38,433 nucleotides of DNA, from the NCBI GenBank assembly GCA_947177035.1, contig CAMWSS010000022.1:1-38433 (forward strand), in the 5' to 3' direction. Below, one piece after another: positions 7,191 to 16,213 of this stretch. A program made the position numbers and the translations under genes. Origin of the DNA: an uncultured Porphyromonadaceae bacterium. Lineage in GTDB: Bacteria > Bacteroidota > Bacteroidia > Bacteroidales > Muribaculaceae. How positions within the stretch are numbered: the first letter of the stretch is position 1; each line of letters opens with the position of its first letter. The notes below the pieces were generated by a model that ran no database searches, was not told the origin of the DNA, and worked only from the letters and a program-made list of their open reading frames with translations.

Positions 7191-10100
7191 TTAAACCGGC
7201 ATGGCAAGCATGCTGTCAAGAATTGCCACGGCCTCCTCGACTGAAGTGATCTGATTGACAAACATCGAGCGCCTGTCGTTGCGCTGGCGCAGTTCGCAAC
7301 GGCGATAATTCTGCTGGAAGTACGCCAGAATGCGGCCGAACATGGGGCTTTGATAATACGCTTTGTTTGATTCATCGACAAAATACAGATACATACGGCC
7401 CTGCTTCAGCGACACCTTCTCGATGCCGAGCCGGCGCGCCATCCACCGGAGACGCGGCACTCGAAGCAACTCGGCCGCCTCATGCGGAATCGCACCGAAG
7501 CGGTCACGCAGACGGTCTGAAAACAATTTCAGATCAAGTTCGCGCTCAATGCCGTCAAGCTCCTGATAAAGAGCGATACGCTCGCGATCGCCAGGAACGT
7601 AATCTGCCGGCAGAAGCAATTCCATGTCGCTTTCAATGGAGCAGTCGGCAACAAAATCATGCTCTCCGGCAGCCGCTTCGTCGGCAAACTCCTCGGCAAA
7701 CTCTTCTGTGCGCAATTCCGTCACGGCCTCCTTGAGAATCCGCTGATACGTCTCATAACCCAGATCGGCAATGAAGCCGCTCTGTTCGGCGCCAAGCAGA
7801 TTGCCGGCGCCGCGTATGTCAAGATCCTGCATGGCAATGTGGATTCCAGAGCCAAGATCGCTGAAACTCTCAATGGCCTGAAGCCTGCGGCGGGCCACCG
7901 GACTGATGTTGGCGCCGGGAGGAACGGCCAGATAGCAGAAGGCCTTGCGCGCCGACCGGCCCACCCTGCCGCGCAGCTGATGCAACTCGCTCAGACCGAA
8001 ATTCTGCGCGTTATATATAATTATGGTGTTGACGTTGGGCATATCGATGCCGCTCTCCACTATCGTGGTGGCCAGCAACACGTCGAAATCATGAGCGGCA
8101 AAATCAATTATGGCTTTTTCAAGCTTTTCAGGCGGCATTTGCCCGTGGCCGACAACCACGCGGGCATCAGGCACAAGCCTGTGAATCATATTTTCAATCG
8201 TCGAAAGACCTTCGATGCGGTTGTTGATGACAAACACCTGGCCCCCACGGCTTAATTCAAAGTTGATCGCTTCGGCCAGCAGCTCGTCGGTCATCGTGCA
8301 CACGTCGGTCAGGATCGGATAACGGTTCGGCGGCGGAGTGGTGATGGCGCTGAGATCTCGGGCGCCCATCAGCGAGAACTGGAGGGTGCGGGGAATCGGT
8401 GTCGCACTCATCGTCAGAGTGTCTACATTGACCTTCAGCTCCTTCAGCTTCTCTTTGACAGCAACACCGAATTTCTGCTCCTCATCAACAACAAGCAGAC
8501 CCAGATCCTTGAATTTCACGGTCTTGCCAATCAGCTTGTGAGTGCCTATTATTATGTCGATTTTGCCATCGGCAAGATCTGCCAGAATCTCCTTGACCTG
8601 CTTGGGCGAGCGAGCGCGACTGAGATAGTCCACCCGCACCGGAAAATCCTTAAGCCGCTCGCTGAACGTGCGGAAATGCTGATAGGCCAGCACTGTGGTC
8701 GGGACCAGCACCGCCGTCTGCTTGCCGTCGGTGGCGGCTTTGAAGGCGGCGCGTATGGCTATTTCGGTTTTGCCGAAACCGACGTCGCCACAGATCAGCC
8801 GGTCCATCGGTCTTGGAGACTCCATGTCGGCTTTCACCGCTTTTGTGGCAGTGAGCTGATCAGGAGTGTCTTCATACACAAACGACGCTTCCAGCTCATG
8901 TTGCAGATAACTGTCGGGCGAGAAACTATAGCCCTGTTCCTGACGACGGCGCGAATACAGCGAAATGAGATCGCGGGCAATATCCTTGAGTTTTGACTTT
9001 GTCCGATCCTTCATCCTGGCCCATGCTCCCGAACCGAGCTTGCTGATTTTCGGTTCGGCGCCATCCTTGCCGCGATATTTGCTGAGCTTGTGGAGCGAAT
9101 GAAGCGAAACGAAGATGGTGTCGCCGTTAAGATAGGTCAGCTTGATCATCTCCTGCATCGTGCCGTTGATTCCGGCTGTGTGGACAAGTCCGTCAAACCG
9201 GCCCACTCCATGATCGGAATGAACAATAAAATCGCCCGGCTCTATGGACGACAACTCCTTGAGCGACAAAGCGAGTTTGCCTGAACGCGCCCTCTCGCTG
9301 CGAAGATTATACTTGTGGAAGCGGTCAAAGATCTGGTGGTCGGTAAAGACGCACACCCGGCTCATGTGGTCGACAAAACCTTCATGAAGAGTGGCGTCGA
9401 CGGGAATGAAACCGATATCGTCGCCACGCTCCGCAAATATGTCTTTGAGCCGCTCATGCTGCCTGTCGCTGTCAGACAGGATGCAGAGCCTGTAACCATC
9501 GGCCAGCAAAGCTTTGAACGAGCTGGAGATCAGGTCGAAATTCTTATGATACACTCCCTGGGGAGAGCACTGCATGTCAATTACAGCTCCGGCATCGGAA
9601 GCGACCGAATTCCCGGCCGAAAACGTCAGAAGCCTGAAACGCGAGAATCTGGCGGAAAAATCATCGGCATCGACCACATTCGACATTGCGTTCTGATCGC
9701 CCTCATCGGCAATCGCCGCCGAGCCGCTGAACTGTTCTCCGGCAATCTCGGCGACACGGGCTGTGACCAGGTCGGCCGAATCGCGCACGCAGATCACCGT
9801 CTCTTTGCCAAGAAACTCCAGCAACGATCCTCCACTTCCCTTTGCGACCACATTGCCGGCAATATCGGCAGCCTCAAGCTTGCGCTCAGAGAGCTGAGTC
9901 TCCACATTAAACTCACGTATCGACTCGACATCGTCGCCAAAAAGATCAATGCGCAACGGCAATTCGCCTGACCATCCGAACACGTCGAGAATCGAACCGC
10001 GGACAGCAAACTGCCCTGGCTCATAAACATAATCCTGCTCGACAAATCCATTTGAACGAAGCCACTTCTGTGTTTCAGTCAGATCCAGCGAACCGCCGGT

Positions 10101-10535
10101 TGAAATGCGTATCATATGCCCGGCGACGGCATCCGGCGAGGCCACTCGCTCGGCCAGCGCATCAGGATACGTCACCAGAAAACGCAATCCCGATCCAGGC
10201 GAATACAGCCTGGTCATTGCGTCGGTGCGCAGAATCTGCTGTGGAGCGTCAGGCTGTCCGTATTTTATATGGCGGCGGTAGCCCGACGGAAACATCGCAA
10301 CAGCAGCCTCTCCGCCCTGACAAAGACGACACAGATCATGATAGAGATAGCCTGCGTCATCAAGCGAATCGGCCACAACAACAACCGGGCGCTTGCCCGG
10401 AAGCAGAGAAAGAAGCATTGCCGCCGACGAACCGCTTGCTCCGGTCACTGACACACGGCGCGATTTCAGGGCGGCGGCAAGAGCCTCACGACGGCCGCCG
10501 GCCGACAGCATCGGCAATAGTTCGGCAAGTGTCAT
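7191..10535 (-). CDS. mfd: Transcription-repair coupling factor
   Basis: The 1114-residue product matches Mfd in length and domain order. An N-terminal UvrB-like region carries the motif GQFAVRGSILDVFGWSGELP; the RNA polymerase-interacting (CarD-like) domain has IEPGDFIVHSDHGVGRFDGL near residue 440. The RecG-like translocase follows, with Walker A GDVGFGKTEI near 582, DEEQKFGV near 683, TMSATPIPRTLQ, and the later motifs TTIVESGIDMPN and QLRGRVGRS; the C-terminal regulatory domain completes it. Mfd pushes stalled RNA polymerase off damaged template and recruits UvrA. It starts two bases after the stop of the protease gene ctp, so the two are co-transcribed. No clear terminator is seen in the 150 bases after it. 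Confidence 0.98.
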   Translation of the reverse strand: MTLAELLPMLSAGGRREALAAALKSRRVSVTGASGSSAAMLLSLLPGKRPVVVVADSLDDAGYLYHDLCRLCQGGEAAVAMFPSGYRRHIKYGQPDAPQQILRTDAMTRLYSPGSGLRFLVTYPDALAERVASPDAVAGHMIRISTGGSLDLTETQKWLRSNGFVEQDYVYEPGQFAVRGSILDVFGWSGELPLRIDLFGDDVESIREFNVETQLSERKLEAADIAGNVVAKGSGGSLLEFLGKETVICVRDSADLVTARVAEIAGEQFSGSAAIADEGDQNAMSNVVDADDFSARFSRFRLLTFSAGNSVASDAGAVIDMQCSPQGVYHKNFDLISSSFKALLADGYRLCILSDSDRQHERLKDIFAERGDDIGFIPVDATLHEGFVDHMSRVCVFTDHQIFDRFHKYNLRSERARSGKLALSLKELSSIEPGDFIVHSDHGVGRFDGLVHTAGINGTMQEMIKLTYLNGDTIFVSLHSLHKLSKYRGKDGAEPKISKLGSGAWARMKDRTKSKLKDIARDLISLYSRRRQEQGYSFSPDSYLQHELEASFVYEDTPDQLTATKAVKADMESPRPMDRLICGDVGFGKTEIAIRAAFKAATDGKQTAVLVPTTVLAYQHFRTFSERLKDFPVRVDYLSRARSPKQVKEILADLADGKIDIIIGTHKLIGKTVKFKDLGLLVVDEEQKFGVAVKEKLKELKVNVDTLTMSATPIPRTLQFSLMGARDLSAITTPPPNRYPILTDVCTMTDELLAEAINFELSRGGQVFVINNRIEGLSTIENMIHRLVPDARVVVGHGQMPPEKLEKAIIDFAAHDFDVLLATTIVESGIDMPNVNTIIIYNAQNFGLSELHQLRGRVGRSARKAFCYLAVPPGANISPVARRRLQAIESFSDLGSGIHIAMQDLDIRGAGNLLGAEQSGFIADLGYETYQRILKEAVTELRTEEFAEEFADEAAAGEHDFVADCSIESDMELLLPADYVPGDRERIALYQELDGIERELDLKLFSDRLRDRFGAIPHEAAELLRVPRLRWMARRLGIEKVSLKQGRMYLYFVDESNKAYYQSPMFGRILAYFQQNYRRCELRQRNDRRSMFVNQITSVEEAVAILDSMLAMPV

Positions 10536-10536
10536 C

Positions 10537-12195
10537 TCATTTATTCAGGATAGAACGATAACTGGCAGGATCTGAGAGCACAGACAGCGCATCGGCAAGA
10601 GCGCGATTGTAGCGCAGCGAATTGGCCACGCCACCCGACTGATAATAATATCGCCTGACAATGGCATCGCTCAGAAACATCTCGATTTCCCGGCGGTTAA
10701 GGTCAAGATCATGATCAAGGTCATGGTGCAGCAGTTTCTCAAGTTCCGCGATACGCTCTTCCACCTCGGCGGTCATGTATCCCTCGTTCTCCGCCGACTC
10801 GCGAAGCGATTTCAGCACCGAGTCACACGCCCTGTCATACTGAAATTTCTCCGGATCGATCGAACGCTTGAATTCCTCGAAAATACTGTCGGTGATCACG
10901 AAATCGCGTGCCGGGGCTATCGATGGATTGGCCGCGGCAAAAGCCGTGGCGAAGTCGAAGTCATAGTTTCCGCGGCGTATGTTGTAGAGCAGGCGGTTAG
11001 CCTTCATCTGCTCAGTTTTGACATCGGGAGTTATGCCGCCGCCGTCACGCACCTGGCGCCCGTGAAGAGTCGAATAAACGGTTGTGAGACTGTCGGGAGT
11101 GCGGGCCACCGAACCGTCGTCATTGCGCCGAGAATAGTCGATTGCCTGGATCAGACGACCCGACGGAATGTAATATTTAGCCACAGTGAGCTTCAGCAGA
11201 CCATCATAGGGCAGCTGACGCGAAGTCTGCACAAGACCCTTGCCATAGGAACGCTCGCCGACAATGACCGCGCGGTCAAGATCCTGAAGAGAGCCGGCCA
11301 GAATTTCAGAACTGGATGCTGAACCGCCGTCAATGAGTATGGCCAGCGGCATATCCGGCGCCACTGGCTTGCGCGAAGTCTTATAGACCTTCTCCGACAG
11401 GGTGCCGCGTCCGCGAGTGCGCACAATCTCGGTGCCTTTCGGCACGAATAGCGACGCGATCTGGACAGAACTTTCCAGCAGACCGCCGGGATTGCCCTGC
11501 AGGTCAATCACCAGCGACGTGATTCCATGATTGCGCTTCAGGTCGTCAAGCGCGGCGGCAACCTCATCGGGAGCCTTCTCCGTAAACGACGACAGCGAGA
11601 TATAGCCTGTCTTGCCATCAGGCCCCACGGTGCCGTAATAAGCCACCGACGGGGTCTTGATCTTGGCTCGCTCAAGCACGAAATCAACAATGGAATCAGC
11701 GGCAAACGGCCTGCACACGCTCACTTTCACCTTTGTGCCTGCAGCGCCCCGCAGTGCCTCTGACGCCCGCTGGGTGTCCCACGAAGAAGTGACCGTGTCG
11801 CCGTCAATGCTCAGAATAACGTCGCCCGCCTTCACTCCGGCAAGCTGCGAAGGAGTATTGAAATACGGTTCTGAAAAATAGACGGACCCGCTGTCAGTAC
11901 GACCGATCATACACCCGATGCCGGCGTATTCGCCGGTTGAAATCATGGTGAGCTGCTCGCGGTCGTCGGCCGGATAATATTCAGTATACGGGTCAATATC
12001 GTTGAGCATGTAGAGCAACGCAGTATTGACCGATTTTTTGATATCAATGGTATCTACATAATTAAGCTGCAATTCCTTTACCACGGAATTAAACACGTCA
12101 AGCGAACGGGCCACATCAGTCTTGTCACTGCGGGTGGCGCCAAATGCGGCCAGACCGACCACTGCCGATATGCCCAGAAGATATAGTTTTCTCAT
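10537..12195 (-). CDS. ctpA: C-terminal processing peptidase, S41 family (CtpA/Prc-like)
   Basis: From the ATG at 12195 the product has 552 residues. A hydrophobic signal segment (KLYLLGISAVVGLAAFG) sends it to the periplasm. A PDZ domain follows (GIGCMIGRTDSG to VKAGDVILSIDGD), then the S41 core with LVIDLQGNPGG, the catalytic serine motif GSASSSEI and the catalytic lysine in GERSYGKGLVQ. The last 150 residues form a helical C-terminal region. Such proteases trim or degrade periplasmic and lipoprotein substrates from their C-termini. I chose 12195 because the longer frame begins upstream of the promoter at 12240-12271, which predicts a leader of about 40 nt. mfd follows almost without a gap. 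Confidence 0.93.
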   Translation of the reverse strand: MRKLYLLGISAVVGLAAFGATRSDKTDVARSLDVFNSVVKELQLNYVDTIDIKKSVNTALLYMLNDIDPYTEYYPADDREQLTMISTGEYAGIGCMIGRTDSGSVYFSEPYFNTPSQLAGVKAGDVILSIDGDTVTSSWDTQRASEALRGAAGTKVKVSVCRPFAADSIVDFVLERAKIKTPSVAYYGTVGPDGKTGYISLSSFTEKAPDEVAAALDDLKRNHGITSLVIDLQGNPGGLLESSVQIASLFVPKGTEIVRTRGRGTLSEKVYKTSRKPVAPDMPLAILIDGGSASSSEILAGSLQDLDRAVIVGERSYGKGLVQTSRQLPYDGLLKLTVAKYYIPSGRLIQAIDYSRRNDDGSVARTPDSLTTVYSTLHGRQVRDGGGITPDVKTEQMKANRLLYNIRRGNYDFDFATAFAAANPSIAPARDFVITDSIFEEFKRSIDPEKFQYDRACDSVLKSLRESAENEGYMTAEVEERIAELEKLLHHDLDHDLDLNRREIEMFLSDAIVRRYYYQSGGVANSLRYNRALADALSVLSDPASYRSILNK

Positions 12196-12239
12196 CAGAT
12201 AAAACAGAGCTGGAGATTGGTAGTTATTTTTAGCGGGGA

Positions 12240-12271
12240 CAAAGGTACACATTAATATATATAACAACAAC
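12240..12271 (-). promoter_or_regulatory. Promoter of the ctpA-mfd operon
   Basis: On the minus strand GTTG (12271-12268), a 20-nt spacer and TACCTTTG (12247-12240). Predicted start about 12236, fixing the ctpA start codon at 12195. Confidence 0.7.
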
Positions 12272-12319
12272 GCCGAAGGTGTTAATTTTCAAAAAAAATC
12301 ATATTTTTTTACCCAAATA

Positions 12320-12351
12320 TTTGCACATATCAAATAAAACCACTAATTTTG
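12320..12351 (+). promoter_or_regulatory. Promoter of tRNA-Asn
   Basis: TTTG (12320-12323), a 20-nt spacer and TAATTTTG (12344-12351): a consensus promoter about 30 nt before the tRNA. Confidence 0.8.
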
Positions 12352-12382
12352 CATCGCAATTCCCAAAGGGGACAGCCCAAAT

Positions 12383-12456
12383 GCTTCAGTAGCTCAGTTG
12401 GTTAGAGCACCTGACTGTTAATCAGGGGGTCGTTGGTTCAAGCCCATCCTGAAGCG
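12383..12456 (+). tRNA. tRNA-Asn (GTT anticodon)
   Basis: A full cloverleaf is visible. The acceptor is GCTTCAG/CTGAAGC (12383-12389, 12449-12455) with discriminator G; the D stem is GCTC/GAGC; the anticodon stem is CCTGA/TCAGG around loop CTGTTAA with anticodon GTT at 12417-12419; the T loop is TTCAAGC. The T stem GTTGG/CCATC has one U-U mismatch at its second pair. The 3' CCA is not encoded. Confidence 0.96.
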
Positions 12457-12457
12457 C

Positions 12458-12498
12458 AAAAGCCGCAATTCCCGAAACAAGGACATTGCGGCTTTTTT
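12458..12498 (+). terminator. Terminator of tRNA-Asn
   Basis: AAAAGCCGCAAT (12458-12469) pairs with ATTGCGGCTTTT (12485-12496), and the T run extends to 12498. It lies between the tRNA and the EamA gene, whose ATG follows 14 bases later. Confidence 0.88.
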
Positions 12499-12512
12499 GT
12501 CAGAATATACAC

Positions 12513-13442
12513 ATGAAATTCAAAGGATACCTGCTCGCCGCAATCGCCGCCGCAACATATGGCACAAATCCGGCATTCGCCCTGCCGCTATACGCCGATG
12601 GAATGAATCCCACATCGGTGTTGCTGTTCCGTTATCTGCTCGGATTGCCGATTCTGGCGATCATGATGGCGTGGCGCCGGCGCAAGCTGACACTCCGCAG
12701 CAACGAAGTGCTTCCGCTGGCAGTGCTCGGCATTATGATGGCCATATCGTCGCTCACCCTTTTCGAGGCATACAACCACATGAATTCAGGCATAGCCTCC
12801 ACCCTTCTTTTCATCTACCCCGTGCTGGTGGCCGTGCTCATGGCCTTCTTCTTCCATGAGCGATTCCGGATCACCACCGGAATCTGCCTGCTGATCATGG
12901 GCGCCGGCCTGCTGCTGCTGCTCAGAAGCGAAGCAGGCTTCACCCTCAGCGTCACCGGATGCCTGCTGGTGTTTATATCGTCGCTCACATATGCGCTATA
13001 CATAGTCATGACCAACGTGTCCAAGACAGTGCAGGGCATCCCGACTCTGAAATTGCTGTTCTGGCAACTCGCCTTCGGCAGCACGGTCTTCATGGCCATG
13101 ATCGCCTCAGGCTCCCAGCTGACCATTCCAACCCACTCGGCCGGATGGCTCAACATAGTGGCATTGTCGGCCCTCCCGACCGTTGTGTCGCTCAGCTGCA
13201 CCACCTTGGCCATACACGCCATCGGACCGACCCCGACAGCGATTTTCGGCGCGCTTGAACCGGTCACGGCAGTGGTGCTCGGCGTGCTGCTGCTGGACCA
13301 GAGCCTGACGACGCGTGAACTCGCCGGAGGAATACTCATCATAATCGCCACGACAATGGTCGTGGTGGCAGACCCGATCGACAACGCCCTGCTGCGCGTG
13401 CGCCGAATGTTTCCTTCCCTACGCAAACACATCCGATCATAA
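12513..13442 (+). CDS. EamA/DMT-family transporter
   Basis: The 309-residue product has ten hydrophobic segments in two five-helix halves, the EamA duplication of the drug/metabolite transporter superfamily. It starts KGYLLAAIAAATYGTNPAFALPLY, with the GTNP turn typical of the first helix, and has a conserved proline/glutamate region (FGALEPVTAVVLGVLLL) in the second half. It should export or import a small metabolite at the inner membrane; the substrate is unknown. The ATG at 12513 is preferred because the longer frame runs through the tRNA terminator. No promoter is visible between that terminator and the ATG, so expression may depend on read-through from tRNA-Asn. The GH92 gene starts 12 bases after its stop, so the two probably form an operon. 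Confidence 0.9.
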   Translation: MKFKGYLLAAIAAATYGTNPAFALPLYADGMNPTSVLLFRYLLGLPILAIMMAWRRRKLTLRSNEVLPLAVLGIMMAISSLTLFEAYNHMNSGIASTLLFIYPVLVAVLMAFFFHERFRITTGICLLIMGAGLLLLLRSEAGFTLSVTGCLLVFISSLTYALYIVMTNVSKTVQGIPTLKLLFWQLAFGSTVFMAMIASGSQLTIPTHSAGWLNIVALSALPTVVSLSCTTLAIHAIGPTPTAIFGALEPVTAVVLGVLLLDQSLTTRELAGGILIIIATTMVVVADPIDNALLRVRRMFPSLRKHIRS

Positions 13443-13454
13443 CATCTATCCGAC

Positions 13455-15551
13455 ATGAAAGCGATATTTCCGATATTAGCGGCAACCGCCATCGCGGCAG
13501 GATGCTCAACGGCCGGCAGACAGACCGGACATTCAGCCGATGTCAACCCTCTGACCGGCACAGATTTCACCGGAAACACATATCCCGGCGCACAGACTCC
13601 GCACGGCATGGTGCAGCTCAGCCCCGACAACGGACTGCCGGGCTGGGACAGGATTGCCGGATACTTCTACCCCGACAGCACAATCGCCGGATTCAGCCAC
13701 ACGCATCTGAGCGGAACAGGCGCCGGCGACGGATACGACATCTCATTCATGCCGCTGACAGGATCGCCGGTAACGGCGCCCCAGCCGCTCGGCATCCACT
13801 CGCGGTTCAGCCACGACCGCGAACATGCTTATGCCGGATTTTACAGCGTATATCTCGACGACTATGACGTGAAAGTGGAACTGACCGCGACACCGCGCGC
13901 CGGAGTGCAGCGCTACACCTGGCCCGGCGACACAGGCACCGTCATCATCAACCTGACAAAGGCCATGAACTGGGACGCGCTGACCGACGCCGACATCAGC
14001 GCCGTGGACAGCACGACTCTGACCGGCCACAGATTTTCGACCGGATGGGCACGCGACCAGCGCGTGTGGTTCGCCACCAGATTCTCGCAACCATGGCTGT
14101 CGATGAGCGTCGACACAGCCGGCGGAGGCGCAATCGCCACTTTGCGCTTCGCCACCACCCCCGGATCGACTCTGACAGTCTGCACCGCCCTGAGCGGCAC
14201 CGATGCCGACGGAGCCATGACCAACCTCGCCGCAGAAGCTCCTCACGACGATTTCGACATATATCTCGCGCAAGCGACCGGAGAATGGGACCGCACTCTG
14301 TCGGTGATAGAAATCGACACCGATGACCAGACGGTGAAACGCACGTTCTACACCGCGCTGTATCACGCCCTGCTGTGCCCCGAACTGTTCAGCGACACCG
14401 ACGGACGCTACCGAGGACCCGACGGACAGATCCACACAAACACGCCACAGCAACCGCACTATCACATGTTCTCGCTGTGGGACACATATCGCGCGGCACA
14501 CCCGCTCTACACGATCATCGAACCGGAAGCAGCAGGCCACATGGCCGGATCTCTGGTCGACTTTGCCCGGCAGGGCGGACACCTGCCGGTCTGGACCATG
14601 TGGGCCGGCGAGACCGACATGATGATCGGCTATCATTCAGCTCCGGTAATCGCCGACGCCATAGCCAAAGGGCTCGGCGACATAAACCCTGACGAAGCGC
14701 TGGAGCTGTGCGTCGCCACAGCCCGGAAATATGACCGCCCATGGGTGGCATGCGACTCCGACACCTCCTGGTCGATGAGCAAAACCCTCGAATACGCCTA
14801 CGACGACGCCTGCATAGCGCGCCTGGCCAGACTTTGCGGCCGGGAAGACATCAATGCCGAATTCTCCGAAAGAGCCACCCGCTGGCGCAACGTCTTCGAC
14901 CATGAGACAGGCTTCTTCAGACCACGACTGGCCGACGGGACATTCCATTCGCCATTCGCACCCGAAGACTATTCCGCCCACATCTGCGAAAGCAACGCAT
15001 GGCAATATCTCTGGTCAGTGCAGCACGACCCCGAAGGGCTGACCCAGGCTCTGGGCGGACGCGACTCGCTCGAAGCCAGACTCGACCGCTTCTTCACCCT
15101 CGAGGCCGACAGCGCGTCGCTGCCGATCTTCTCGACCGGCATGATCGGCCAGTACGCCCACGGCAATGAACCGGGCCACCACGCCGCCTATCTCTACAAC
15201 TTCACCGACCACCCTGAAAAAGGCCGCAACTACCTCCGGCAGATAATGAGAGAGCTTTACAGCGACCGGCCCGACGGACTCTGCGGCAACGAGGACTGCG
15301 GACAGATGTCGGCCTGGTACGTGCTGAGCGCCATCGGCTTCTACCCGCTCGACCCTGCGTCAGGGCGCTATGAACTCGGTGCTCCGATAGTGAAACGGGC
15401 CGAAATCAGACTGCCAGAAGGCAAAAAATTCGTGATCAAGGCCAATCCGGACAACGACTACAAGGAGGTCAGACTCAACGGCACACGACTCGACCGCACC
15501 TACATAACCCACGGAGAAGTGATGGCCGGCGGAACGTTAGAGTTTCTGTAA
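13455..15551 (+). CDS. GH92 family alpha-mannosidase lipoprotein
   Basis: The 698-residue product begins with a lipoprotein signal (lipobox IAAGC, Cys17), so it is probably membrane-anchored. Residues 30-60 (NPLTGTDFTG and YPGAQTPHGMVQLSPDNG) and 78-89 (AGFSHTHLSGTG) are hallmarks of the GH92 N-terminal domain. The catalytic module includes MWAGETDMMIGYHSAPVIADA and the signature GNEDCGQMSAW at 611-621, where Glu613 fits the general acid of the family. GH92 enzymes are calcium-dependent, inverting exo-alpha-mannosidases acting on N-glycans or fungal mannan. No SusC/SusD pair or other glycosidase is nearby, so it is not in a visible polysaccharide utilisation locus. Its 3' end overlaps the convergent GldD-like gene by 15 bases. 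Confidence 0.95.
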   Translation: MKAIFPILAATAIAAGCSTAGRQTGHSADVNPLTGTDFTGNTYPGAQTPHGMVQLSPDNGLPGWDRIAGYFYPDSTIAGFSHTHLSGTGAGDGYDISFMPLTGSPVTAPQPLGIHSRFSHDREHAYAGFYSVYLDDYDVKVELTATPRAGVQRYTWPGDTGTVIINLTKAMNWDALTDADISAVDSTTLTGHRFSTGWARDQRVWFATRFSQPWLSMSVDTAGGGAIATLRFATTPGSTLTVCTALSGTDADGAMTNLAAEAPHDDFDIYLAQATGEWDRTLSVIEIDTDDQTVKRTFYTALYHALLCPELFSDTDGRYRGPDGQIHTNTPQQPHYHMFSLWDTYRAAHPLYTIIEPEAAGHMAGSLVDFARQGGHLPVWTMWAGETDMMIGYHSAPVIADAIAKGLGDINPDEALELCVATARKYDRPWVACDSDTSWSMSKTLEYAYDDACIARLARLCGREDINAEFSERATRWRNVFDHETGFFRPRLADGTFHSPFAPEDYSAHICESNAWQYLWSVQHDPEGLTQALGGRDSLEARLDRFFTLEADSASLPIFSTGMIGQYAHGNEPGHHAAYLYNFTDHPEKGRNYLRQIMRELYSDRPDGLCGNEDCGQMSAWYVLSAIGFYPLDPASGRYELGAPIVKRAEIRLPEGKKFVIKANPDNDYKEVRLNGTRLDRTYITHGEVMAGGTLEFL

Positions 15552-16079
15552 GAGATAAAGCAGATCGGCGCCCACGGCATCCACCACCGGACGGATCGAA
15601 TCCGGATCAACCGGCAGAGAAAAAGTCACAGCGCCAGACAATACGTATGCCGCCGAGTCTGTCGCCATGAACTGAATCGGCGTCAGACCGGTTCCGGCAC
15701 GCGTTGCCAGCAACGTGGCCGTCGATCCGCCGTCAGTCATCAGTCGCGTGATCTCGCCGTATGCCCCTCCGGCGTTGAGCGCCATGCGTTCGGTCCGGTT
15801 GTCGAGCACCGACGCGACAGTCGACGGAGTCACTTGAGTGACCGTGCAATTCACAGTCAGCCCATAGGCGGGATAAACCAGATCGACCCACAGACCATCC
15901 GCCACGACCCTGGCTGAATCATTGACCATCAGCACAACATCGCCCACTGCATGCGGCGAATAAGCCGCCGGATACAACTCAACGCGAGGATAAGCCCGCG
16001 GACGGGGCAGTGCAGCCGGACGGTCACCATGACCGACACAGCCGGCCAGAGCCAACACCATAATAATCATTTTCTTCAT
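15537..16079 (-). CDS. GldD-like lipoprotein
   Basis: The 180-residue product has a short lipoprotein signal with lipobox LALAGC (Cys14). The mature part follows the GldD pattern: a proline/arginine motif after the Cys (LPRPRAYPRVELYP), a central YPAYGL segment and the C-terminal run LTPIQFMATDSAAYVLSGAV with SIRPVVDAVGADLLYLL. GldD is a gliding-motility lipoprotein in Flavobacteria, but relatives occur in non-gliding Bacteroidales, where the role is unknown; no gldB, gldE or type IX secretion gene is nearby. A TATATTTG element lies five bases before the ATG, so the mRNA may be leaderless. The 3' end overlaps the GH92 gene on the other strand. Confidence 0.75.
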   Translation of the reverse strand: MKKMIIMVLALAGCVGHGDRPAALPRPRAYPRVELYPAAYSPHAVGDVVLMVNDSARVVADGLWVDLVYPAYGLTVNCTVTQVTPSTVASVLDNRTERMALNAGGAYGEITRLMTDGGSTATLLATRAGTGLTPIQFMATDSAAYVLSGAVTFSLPVDPDSIRPVVDAVGADLLYLLQKL

Positions 16080-16083
16080 GTCG

Positions 16084-16091
16084 CAAATATA
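16084..16091 (-). promoter_or_regulatory. -7 element directly before the GldD-like gene
   Basis: TATATTTG on the minus strand, with the ATG at 16079. A TTTG occurs upstream (16111-16108), but the 16-nt spacing is shorter than usual. Confidence 0.45.
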
Positions 16092-16178
16092 GCGTTTTTT
16101 CAGAAAACAAAAAACGCGAAATCAGCTCCGGTAAATAAATTTTAAAGTCCGAGTGCGATATGTTACGCGGATTTTTCG

Positions 16179-16186
16179 TAATTTTG
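16179..16186 (+). promoter_or_regulatory. -7 element before the RlmL-like gene
   Basis: TAATTTTG, predicting a start near 16190 and a leader of about 24 nt before the ATG at 16214. No convincing -33 element is seen. Confidence 0.5.
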
Positions 16187-16213
16187 CACCGTAAAAACAG
16201 AACAGAAACAAGT

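Noticed and set aside
13743-14636. Long open frame of 297 codons on the minus strand within the GH92 gene
   Set aside because: It is the opposite strand of a high-GC coding region with clear GH92 motifs, and it has no recognisable domain.
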